DNA from: Gemmatimonadaceae bacterium
GTDB taxonomy: Bacteria; Gemmatimonadota; Gemmatimonadetes; Gemmatimonadales; Gemmatimonadaceae
NCBI GenBank assembly: GCA_947457545.1
Contig: CANGXD010000003.1
Span: 47,978-111,977 of the forward strand
Direction: 5' to 3'
DNA: 64,000 bases
Made by a program: the position numbers and the translations under genes. The notes under the pieces were generated by a model. It did no database searches and was not told the origin of the DNA. It was given only the letters and a program-made list of their open reading frames with translations. Within the stretch, counting starts at the first letter, position 1. Each line of letters starts with the position of its first letter. Below are positions 17,911-24,552 of the stretch, one piece after another.

Positions 17911-18453
17911 ATGCCCGCAACGCTACTGAACTACTACCGGCTCCCCACGCTGCCTCTCGTTGCCTGCGAGTACCCACACCATCCTGAGGACGCCATCCTC
18001 GCCCGTGACAAGCGCACTGTTCTCGCGGCGCTCGGCGTGACCCACGTCGTCGATCTCACCGAGCCGGGGGAACTCACGGAGTGGACACCGGATGGTGCCT
18101 GGCGTCCGACACGCGAGCGCTTTGCGATTCGCGACGTCAGCATCCCCGTCTCCATCGATGCGTTCGACTGCATGATCAACGCACTGGTAACCCGCATGCG
18201 ATCGGGCGAACTCGTGGCCGTGCACTGCTGGGGTGGCGTAGGGCGCACCGGGATGGTGACCGCCGCGATCCTGATACGCGCTGGCTGGGAGGTGGAAGAC
18301 GCGCTCGCCGAAGTGAATCGCTTGTGGCGCGCCACGCCCAAGGCGTCACTCGCGCCGCACCGGCAGCGCACGGCGCCGGAGACGACCGAGCAGTGCGAGT
18401 TCGTTCGTTCTTGGGCGCGGACCGTACGCGACCGTCCCGTGCTGACACCATGA
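17911..18453 (+). CDS. Dual-specificity / tyrosine phosphatase-like protein
   Basis: A 180-residue cytoplasmic protein with the cysteine-phosphatase signature AVHCWGGVGRTGMVTA (HCx5R). An upstream THVVDLTEPGEL strand and a likely general-acid region around RDVSIPVS precede it. The fold is like small archaeal/bacterial dual-specificity phosphatases and tyrosine phosphatases. It follows the VRR-NUC gene by five bases and ends just before the tRNA-Leu fragment at 18466, so the pair fills the first element. No kinase gene is adjacent, though a HipA-family kinase is encoded 1.4 kb away in the second element. Substrate is unknown; protein phosphotyrosine, nucleotides and inositol phosphates are all possible for this fold. 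Confidence 0.85.
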   Translation: MPATLLNYYRLPTLPLVACEYPHHPEDAILARDKRTVLAALGVTHVVDLTEPGELTEWTPDGAWRPTRERFAIRDVSIPVSIDAFDCMINALVTRMRSGELVAVHCWGGVGRTGMVTAAILIRAGWEVEDALAEVNRLWRATPKASLAPHRQRTAPETTEQCEFVRSWARTVRDRPVLTP

Positions 18454-18465
18454 GTCAAAGGTCTC

Positions 18466-18616
18466 AATGCGAACGCCCGGACTCGAACCGGGATGGGTTG
18501 CCCCGCCAGCTCCTAAGGCTGATTCGCTAGGGATAGTGGGGCGTCGGTCGAGAGGGCGTAAGAGGGCAGGAGGGGTCAGGAGCGGTCAGGGCGGTGCAAC
18601 AGTTTGTGCGACAGGC
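18466..18616 (-). repeat. 3' fragment of tRNA-Leu plus element arm (att-like copy B)
   Basis: Positions 18466-18521 are identical over 56 bases to 24445-24500, i.e. the last 54 bases of the intact tRNA-Leu plus two downstream bases. Identity ends abruptly inside the 5' strand of the anticodon stem. The continuing sequence (aggctgattcgctagggat, and ttgtgcgacaggc at 18604) resembles that after copy A rather than the tRNA. This is a direct-repeat attachment-site duplication. It also sits in the roughly 220-base gap between the phosphatase and DUF5677-like genes, which holds nothing else recognisable. Confidence 0.85.
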
Positions 18617-18674
18617 TTTGGCCGACAAAATCGCCTCAACCGCGGGGCCAGACACCCAGCTGCGATCTACGCCG

Positions 18675-19682
18675 CTAGGCCAATCGCAGCAAGGCGGCAA
18701 CCGGGCTGAGCGCCCGAAGATGGGGTCTCCAGTCGTGTTCAAACGCGCGCAGCGTCGGCAGTGCACCCGGCGCGTGAATGCATGCGGCAGCCAGAAGCGA
18801 CATTAGATGCCAAGAGGTTCCATAGAATGCCACTAACGGAAAGGCTTCAGGATTGCGCGGGTGCAGCACGCTGACGCCGTCTTCCTCGATTTCTAGGTCT
18901 GCAGCCCAGCCACGAGGGTGTACTTGGCCAGAGAACAGATCATAGATGGTATCGTACTCCCAAGGGTAGCCAAAGGCATAAGCCAAGTCGCGAATGCTAT
19001 GTACCGGTGTGGAGGAGAATGATGGCGTATACCACGCCGGCTCATCATCGAAGCGCCCAGTGTCGATGAGTCGCGCAGGTGTGATGTCGCCGAAGTAGGC
19101 CCACTCTGCAGGGAAGTCGCTGCGAAGCGTGTTGAGTTGTGTCGTCAGCTCGGCTTCAAGGGCGTCGAGCGAGGATAAGTCCGCCGGGCGATATGGGCTA
19201 CGCGGAGAGAGAATGAGCGCACGCGATCGTAATGCGCGTCGTTGTGCGGCGACGTAGTAGTAGCGGCTACGTGCCACTCGCTCCGATGCCAGGGGCGGCG
19301 TATCGGCATAGATGCTTGGCGTTGCGCCATACGCGTAGCATCGTGTCGCAAGCCATAGCTCGAAGATCGTGCGGCATACCGACTTAGCCGGGTCGAGTGA
19401 TGCACCCTCAATCAAGGCGCGAAGTCCGCCAAACGCAGATACTGTTTTTCGGAGCAGCGCGACCCCGACCAGCCACTCAAGTGGATCGGACACCGGCGTG
19501 TTGATTCCCTGCTTCTCACTGTCCTTCGGAGTATCACGTGGTGTATCCCCGCATCTCGACAGTATTTCGTGTCCGACGCGATCGAGCTCAGTGATCGCAC
19601 GCATTGCCTCTGGGTGATCGAGCTGAAGCTGGCGCGCATTGTGCGCCCCGCTTGGGCAAACCCACGGTTCGATTGTAGTCAC
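18675..19682 (-). CDS. DUF5677-like protein of unknown function
   Basis: A 335-residue, mostly helical protein that I only tentatively place. It contains EWLVGVALLRKTVSAFGGLR and SVCRTIFELWLATRCYAYG, followed by a YDLFSGQVHPRGWAADLE segment. An initial helical EALI-type region and a late S-x-x-x-H-x-x-G-x motif are the pattern of DUF5677/RelA-SpoT-independent HEPN-like families seen in accessory DNA. No catalytic residues can be named. The start is a GTG at 19682 without a clear ribosome site; ATG at 19604 is an alternative. It stands alone on the minus strand just inside the second element. AT content and codon choice look slightly higher and less biased than in the housekeeping genes, consistent with acquisition. 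Confidence 0.5.
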   Translation of the reverse strand: MTTIEPWVCPSGAHNARQLQLDHPEAMRAITELDRVGHEILSRCGDTPRDTPKDSEKQGINTPVSDPLEWLVGVALLRKTVSAFGGLRALIEGASLDPAKSVCRTIFELWLATRCYAYGATPSIYADTPPLASERVARSRYYYVAAQRRALRSRALILSPRSPYRPADLSSLDALEAELTTQLNTLRSDFPAEWAYFGDITPARLIDTGRFDDEPAWYTPSFSSTPVHSIRDLAYAFGYPWEYDTIYDLFSGQVHPRGWAADLEIEEDGVSVLHPRNPEAFPLVAFYGTSWHLMSLLAAACIHAPGALPTLRAFEHDWRPHLRALSPVAALLRLA

Positions 19683-19811
19683 TGGGAGTCGGCTTGATTG
19701 ACGGTAGTAAAATTACGCTCCGCACTGCTTCTGAAGGCGCTAGGTGATCAACGACAATGACCACGTGAATGTCGCATGTCGCCTTTGGGAGTGTTTGTTC
19801 GTCGTGTTCGA

Positions 19812-21092
19812 CTAATGCGCCAAAAGCGCAACGGTCCTCGAGTCCTCATGCTCAAACGCCGAGCGCATACGCTCGATCTCCGATGCGGCAATTCCGAAAC
19901 GCGTCGCCACGGCGCCCCATCGGGCCGTAGCGACCCCCACCTCGGCCGCAATTCGCTTTGCATGGGTCGCTTTCAATCCGAACTGCGGCGCTACCTCAAA
20001 GGCAATGTCCAGCGAAGCCGTGGGGTCTCCTTCGACTCCAATCGCCGTCGAAAGCACCCGATCCTTGATGTCCGTCGGCACCGGGTTCACGTCGAATACC
20101 GGCGATAGCCTCCAACCCGTGGCGCCCGTGTAAAGAAACCCGTGATTGCGCAGATGGTCATCGGTGTTGGAGATGAGCACCGAGAACACAATGCGCCGCC
20201 ACAGTTCGGCCAGATCTTGCGCAGCAGCGGCGCCGTGCGCACGCAGCGCGTCCGCGATCTCCACGTAGCTCCTCCGCTCGCCGTCCACCGCGCCCAGCAT
20301 GCTCATGGCGGAGAGGTAGGGAATCCGACGTACGCCGCGGTCGGTCACCTGGCGGTCGAAGCGCGTCACGAGCAACACGTCGTGGTCGGCGACCCGATCC
20401 AGGCGCGATTCCGTCGTCCGAATACCAGCGTCGCGGGCGAGCTGCAGGGCCACCGCCTCCCACGCGACCACCCGATAATCGTCCTCCTCCCGCCTGGGAA
20501 ACTTGGCGATCAACAGGGTGCCGTTCGTGTCACGCACAGACGCCTTGGGACGTGCACCGCCGAGCGACGATCCCGGGGCGAGCAGGAGGCGCAGATCCTC
20601 AGCGGTTTCCTGGTCGGACAGATATCGATCGGATGCGGCGAGCAGCGCCGGGAGCTCGACGAGCGGTGGGACCCCCGCTGGTCGTTCAGGCGCCACGAAC
20701 GGGCCCCCTTCCGTTAGCGCGAGTCGCAAGGCGCCTTGCCGGACGCTGTCCGTGACCCCGAGCAGAAAGTCGACCTCGCGCAGGGCGCGTGGGGCACGGT
20801 CCTCGGCTTTCGCCTGTCGGCGCTCGGCGCGGCGAAGGAGCGTCTGCCCCCAGCGATCGGGCGCGGAATCGCCGAGCGCGCCGAACATGCGCCGATCCTC
20901 ACCGGCGTAGTGCGGGGCACGGGACACCAACAGCGCCGGTTCGAGGGCGAAGCTGTCTTCGCTCGCGATCCAGGTGTCGTCGTACTGGAACGTCGCGGTC
21001 TCGCGGCCGCGATGCGCGGTGACGCACAGGCGCCCGACCAAACGCGGCGCCCCGTCCATGTCGATGTAAACGTAGGCGGTCGGCGCGCTCAT
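19812..21092 (-). CDS. hipA: HipA family serine/threonine kinase toxin
   Basis: A 426-residue HipA-family protein. The N-terminal region (about 1-130) matches the HipA N1 domain. SLGGARPKASV (about 177-186) is the Gly-rich nucleotide loop, LLIAKFP supplies the ATP-contacting lysine (K197), SNTDDHLRNHGFL (308-320) holds the catalytic Asp/Asn, and SPVFDVNP (D334) is the metal-binding DFD-like motif. All kinase motifs look intact. In the family, HipA phosphorylates a translation factor such as glutamyl-tRNA synthetase and arrests growth; the target here is unknown. ATG at 21092 overlaps the hipB stop by four bases. It lies inside the second tRNA-associated element, where such modules help retention. 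Confidence 0.92.
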   Translation of the reverse strand: MSAPTAYVYIDMDGAPRLVGRLCVTAHRGRETATFQYDDTWIASEDSFALEPALLVSRAPHYAGEDRRMFGALGDSAPDRWGQTLLRRAERRQAKAEDRAPRALREVDFLLGVTDSVRQGALRLALTEGGPFVAPERPAGVPPLVELPALLAASDRYLSDQETAEDLRLLLAPGSSLGGARPKASVRDTNGTLLIAKFPRREEDDYRVVAWEAVALQLARDAGIRTTESRLDRVADHDVLLVTRFDRQVTDRGVRRIPYLSAMSMLGAVDGERRSYVEIADALRAHGAAAAQDLAELWRRIVFSVLISNTDDHLRNHGFLYTGATGWRLSPVFDVNPVPTDIKDRVLSTAIGVEGDPTASLDIAFEVAPQFGLKATHAKRIAAEVGVATARWGAVATRFGIAASEIERMRSAFEHEDSRTVALLAH

Positions 21093-21421
21093 GGATTCCC
21101 TCGATCCGTCCGGGGCAGTCGAACGCGCTTGGGCAGGCGTTCGGCCTCCAGCGCCAGCCCCTCGCGGTCGCCGGCCGGCGCGGCCAGCTCTCCCAAGCGG
21201 TTGGCGAGCCCGAGCGCGAAGAGCACGCTGGCCCACGTCCCCATGGCTACCCGGGGGTCGCCGCGCTCGATCCGGGACACCGTCTGCCGGGTTGTGAGCG
21301 CGCGGTCGGCCACCACGTCCATTGGCAGGCGGCGGCGCCGGCGGGCCTCGCTGACATCGGCGCCGAGGCGCTCGAGGGCGCGCTTAACCGCAGAAGGAGT
21401 CGGTGGTGTTACGTTCGGCAT
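21089..21421 (-). CDS. hipB: HipB-type antitoxin, XRE helix-turn-helix regulator
   Basis: A 110-residue DNA-binding protein with an XRE-type helix-turn-helix at about 38-60 (VADRALTTRQTVSRIERGD). A basic stretch of five arginines precedes it, and the Pro/Arg-rich C-terminal tail probably contacts HipA. Its ATGA overlap with hipA and its position upstream are the standard layout for autoregulated hipBA operons, where HipB both represses the promoter and neutralises HipA. The start ATG at 21419-21421 directly follows an AT-rich leader with no obvious Shine-Dalgarno. An orphan regulator is unlikely given the coupling. Confidence 0.88.
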   Translation of the reverse strand: MPNVTPPTPSAVKRALERLGADVSEARRRRRLPMDVVADRALTTRQTVSRIERGDPRVAMGTWASVLFALGLANRLGELAAPAGDREGLALEAERLPKRVRLPRTDRGNP

Positions 21422-21429
21422 TTTGGGTT

Positions 21430-21477
21430 GTTATAGGTAACTCTAAATAATATAAGGGTAGACAAATCTAACGTAAA
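21430..21477 (-). promoter_or_regulatory. Candidate hipBA promoter and operator
   Basis: The bases upstream of hipB are strikingly AT-rich against the surroundings. On the minus strand TTTACG (21472-21477) and TATATT (21449-21454) are separated by 17 bases, matching a sigma-70 promoter reasonably. A short palindrome GTTA-TAGG-TAAC (21430-21441) would overlap the start of transcription and is a candidate HipB operator. All of this is pattern-based. Confidence 0.35.
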
Positions 21478-21672
21478 TGTTCGTCTTGGGCGCTCAGGAA
21501 TGTATCCTCATGGGTCGCCGGTCCGGAATCCATGGCCGTTCACAAGGGGGTGGCAGGTGCGCGACGCTTTCGAGGTTGAAGTCGTTCCAACAGGCGTTTG
21601 CGTGCGGTGCCGCGAGGTCTGTGCGCGGAATGGCATGAAGTTTTGCGATGCACGTAAGATCGCGGCATTCTG

Positions 21673-22275
21673 ATGACCATTAGAAGTGTGCCCCTTACCC
21701 ACGAGTCTCTCATTCGCGCGGTCCCCCGGCTCACCACCGAACCAAGCGCCGGCGATCCGGAGCCAGACGTGTCGCTCATCCAACGCTTGCAGAGCGGCGA
21801 CGAGTCAGCTCTCGAGCCGCTCTTCCGTCGCCACGCGCCGATGTTGGTGGCGCTCGCCGCGCGTATCACCGGCTCGGTGGAAGATGGTCGGGATGTCGTA
21901 CAAGATGTTTTCGCGGGCCTAGCATTCGCCGCGTGAGGATACCGCGAGCAGATCGAGGCGGTCGCGTGGCTCCGCGGCGTCACGTCGAAGAGCGCCCTCA
22001 ACGCGCGTCGTCGCACGTCGCGAAGGCGAGAGACCACAGAGCGCGCGCTTGAGACCCTGCGCGATCGCGCGGACATCGCCGGCGCGCTTGACCTCTCCAA
22101 TGCCGTCGACACCCTCGCGTTGCCACTGCGTGACGTATTCCTGCTCAAGGTCGTTGCCGGCTACTCGCATCAGGAAGTTGCCGAGCTCCTCGGCATCCGA
22201 TCGGGCACGTCGGAGGTTAGACTTTTCCGCGCCATCCGTCAGCTACGTGATCTTCTTTCGGAGCGTACACGATGA
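21673..22275 (+). pseudogene. ECF-type RNA polymerase sigma factor interrupted by an in-frame TGA
   Basis: The frame encodes sigma region 2 (SLIQRLQSGDESALEPLFRR, then DVVQDVFAGL) and, after a TGA at 21934-21936, region 4 (NAVDTLALPLRDVFLLKVVA and GYSHQEVAELLGIRSG) in the same frame, ending at 22275. The spacing between VFAGL and AWLRGV equals that of intact ECF factors, and the stop replaces a position where Arg is common, so a single CGA-to-TGA change explains it. The frame's end overlaps the next start by four bases (ATGA), as in a sigma/anti-sigma pair. Either the gene is inactive, or the stop is read through, or it is a sequencing error. A region-4 fragment could also be made from an internal start. 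Confidence 0.8.
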
Positions 22276-24395
22276 ACCAACCCTCGTCTCGTCCGGACGC
22301 CGCAGAGATGCTCGACGAACTTCGTCACCTCGAAGCAATAGCTGTCCGTACACCCTGGGAGGGCGCATCACCGCTGAACGCTGCCGATCTAGAGGAAATG
22401 CTCGCTCAAATGCGTGTCGGCACTGGCCAAAACACGCAGTCGCCACGTTCATCGTGGCGGCTCGGTAGCTTTGCGATTGCCGCCTGCGCCATCTTGGCGG
22501 TGACCATGCTGCTGCTCACGAGCCGGTCGGCGCCGCTTTCGGCATCGGGAATTTACGGTGAACTGCGCGTGCTGACAACGCAACCGAGGGTCGGGTCTCG
22601 CATCGATATTGAATACGTGGCGCCTGCGATGCTCGCCCGCGAGCCGCGGCTTCATCTGCGAGCGCTTTTCCGGCGTCCGTGGGATCGGCCATACGCCGAT
22701 GCCACGATTTACCGGCGTGCCGCGGTGCTTGAGCGCGGGCGTGACGGACTCTTCCGCGGATCATTTGTTTTGCCAGATTCGACGGTCTATGCCGCGCTCG
22801 CCGTTGAGGACGAGAATGCATCGCGCGTCGACAGCCGCGGAGGCAAGCGGTGGGAGGTGCTTACGTATGATGACTCCGCGCGTATTTCGTGGGATGCCTT
22901 CGAGCAGAAGATCAATGAGCTCCATGGTCGCAGTTCGGAAGCAGCACTTGCGACGACCCGCGAGCGCGCCGCGGCCTATCCGAACGACCCGCGTGCATGG
23001 AGCTCGGTTCTCTATATGGAGCGGTTCAACCTGTCCGGGGCGGCAGTAGCGTTGATACCAGTTCATCGTCAACGCATACTCTCGATGCACCGCGAATTCA
23101 GTCGCGTCCCCCGCCCGTCTAATGCACTCATCGAGGACATGCGGCAATACGTTGTTCAGTTCGATACGCGAAATGACGCGGAGCTTCAGCAGGTCGGTTC
23201 GTTTTGGCGTGAGGCGCGCGCGCAACGCACGAGACAGGTGCTTACCGCTGCGCGCTCGGATGTCGTGGTCACGGATCCCACCGCGGCAGAGTGGATTGTC
23301 TGGGATCTCAATCGCGCCTCGATGTCAAGCCGCCCGGATAGCGCGCACGCCGCGCTCGAACGTCTCGAAGCACTTGCCGCACGACTCCCGCGCGAGACGG
23401 AAGCTGTGCGGACCGTGGGCTATCAGCTGGCGCGCACTTCCCAGGACGCTGCGGTGTTACTGCGCTGGGCAGACCGACGTGCCGCAAGCATGCCGAATCA
23501 GCCGGATGCGTGGTATAGTGAACCGCTGCAGGTGGACGCCCTTCGCCGCCAAGTCATTGAGCGACTCACCAGCATCGCGGAGCAGCTGCTTCGCCTGGAT
23601 GAGGCCCGTCGTCCATTAGAGCTGACGCGCGGTGAGGCGGCGCGTAGCGACAGTGCACACGCGTTGCGCGTGCTCGTGCAGGTTGCGTCGGGGCTTGAGC
23701 TGGAAGGCGACACGACTGGTGCACTACGCGTGTTGGATCGCGCGGCCCAGATCGGGTGGAATCGCGGTGTCTCTATGCGACGGGCAGCGCTTCGTTTAGC
23801 ACTCGGCGACACAGCGGCAGCGCTCGAGCCGCTTGCGCAGGTGGTGGCAGATCCAACCACCACGCCGTCGCAGTCGGACTCGCTGTCACGACTCGTGGCG
23901 CACTTGGGGCCACAACGGTGGCAGGCCGCGCGCGCACGCGCTGGCCGCACCCTGCGCGACTACTTCTTGCGCGACGCCACCCGCGAAGTGCTCCCCGATT
24001 CGGTTGTCGTCAGCGATTCCGCAGGTAAACCAATCTCGATACGAACGCTGGCCGGCGGAGTGAGGACCGTGGTGTTGTTCTGGTCGCCATTCTGCCCATT
24101 CTCGCGCACCGAACTCGCACGCGTTGTGCCGCTCGTGGAGTCGCTGAAGAGGGAAGGGGCGCGGCTGATCATCGTTTCGGGTGCTGCACGCGGTCCCGAA
24201 TCGGACGCGATATCAAAAACAGCAGGTCTCGCGGGTGTCTCGTACTACGACGCCCAGGGTGACGCTGGGCGAGCTTTCCACGTTTGGACGATCCCGAACT
24301 ATGCGGTACTCGACGCAAGTGGCGCGCTCCGGTTCTCGAATAGCGCAGCAGACCGCGTGGTCGCGCAGCTCGCGTCACTGCGCGGGGACAACTGA
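22272..24395 (+). CDS. Membrane protein with anti-sigma-like N-terminus, periplasmic repeats and C-terminal thioredoxin-like domain
   Basis: A 707-residue protein. Residues 1-64 are cytoplasmic and resemble the short cytoplasmic part of anti-sigma proteins in size and position. One transmembrane helix lies at about 66-84. The periplasmic part has a beta-domain (about 90-190), then a long helical region with TPR-like repeats (about 210-560). A TlpA/thioredoxin-like domain (about 570-700) contains VVLFWSPFCPFSRTEL. The active-site motif is C608-P-F-S611, so the second redox cysteine is replaced by serine. The start overlaps the ECF sigma frame by four bases. The layout suggests a sensor that would hold the sigma factor and respond to periplasmic thiol state or cargo; that is inference. 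The last gene before the tRNA-Leu. Confidence 0.65.
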   Translation: MNQPSSRPDAAEMLDELRHLEAIAVRTPWEGASPLNAADLEEMLAQMRVGTGQNTQSPRSSWRLGSFAIAACAILAVTMLLLTSRSAPLSASGIYGELRVLTTQPRVGSRIDIEYVAPAMLAREPRLHLRALFRRPWDRPYADATIYRRAAVLERGRDGLFRGSFVLPDSTVYAALAVEDENASRVDSRGGKRWEVLTYDDSARISWDAFEQKINELHGRSSEAALATTRERAAAYPNDPRAWSSVLYMERFNLSGAAVALIPVHRQRILSMHREFSRVPRPSNALIEDMRQYVVQFDTRNDAELQQVGSFWREARAQRTRQVLTAARSDVVVTDPTAAEWIVWDLNRASMSSRPDSAHAALERLEALAARLPRETEAVRTVGYQLARTSQDAAVLLRWADRRAASMPNQPDAWYSEPLQVDALRRQVIERLTSIAEQLLRLDEARRPLELTRGEAARSDSAHALRVLVQVASGLELEGDTTGALRVLDRAAQIGWNRGVSMRRAALRLALGDTAAALEPLAQVVADPTTTPSQSDSLSRLVAHLGPQRWQAARARAGRTLRDYFLRDATREVLPDSVVVSDSAGKPISIRTLAGGVRTVVLFWSPFCPFSRTELARVVPLVESLKREGARLIIVSGAARGPESDAISKTAGLAGVSYYDAQGDAGRAFHVWTIPNYAVLDASGALRFSNSAADRVVAQLASLRGDN

Positions 24396-24446
24396 CAAAG
24401 GCCAGCCTGAATCGGGGGGCGTGGCCTACGTCGACTCCCGCTTGAA

Positions 24447-24528
24447 TGCGAACGCCCGGACTCGAACCGGGATGGGTTGCCCCGCCAGCTCCTAAGGCTG
24501 GTGCGTCTACCAATTTCGCCACGTCCGC
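24447..24528 (-). tRNA. tRNA-Leu (anticodon UAG)
   Basis: Read on the minus strand it folds as a complete class II tRNA. The acceptor stem is GCGGACG/CGTTCGC with discriminator A, and the D-stem is GCG/CGC around AAATTGGTAGA. The anticodon stem CCAGC/GCTGG holds loop CTTAGGA, giving anticodon TAG. A variable arm with a GGG/CCC stem and T-arm CCCGG-TTCGAGT-CCGGG follow. No CCA is encoded. Its 3' end faces the accessory region, and its last 54 bases are duplicated at 18466, showing use as an integration site. Confidence 0.95.
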
Positions 24529-24552
24529 GTACTGCACCCACAAGATAACGCG

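Larger units (their letters stand above)
16927..24500. mobile_element. tRNA-Leu-associated accessory region, apparently two tandem elements without an integrase
   Basis: Three same-orientation copies of the tRNA-Leu 3' end (16927, 18466, and inside the intact tRNA at 24445-24500) bound two segments of about 1.5 and 6 kb. Copies A and B share sequence beyond the tRNA part on the side facing the cargo, as expected if both are the distal junction of related elements inserted at the tRNA 3' end. Cargo is typical accessory material: nuclease and phosphatase, DUF5677-like protein, HipBA, and an ECF sigma pair with a premature stop. No tyrosine recombinase or excisionase gene is visible, so the elements appear immobilised. 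Boundaries are inferred from the repeats alone. Confidence 0.65.

Noticed and set aside
18466..18521. A second functional tRNA-Leu gene
   Set aside because: Only the 3' part is present; no D-arm or 5' acceptor strand can be built from the upstream sequence.
16838..24446. Integrase or transposase gene in the accessory region
   Set aside because: No frame shows the R-H-R-Y residues of tyrosine recombinases, a resolvase motif or a DDE core; all sizeable frames are explained by other genes or shadows.
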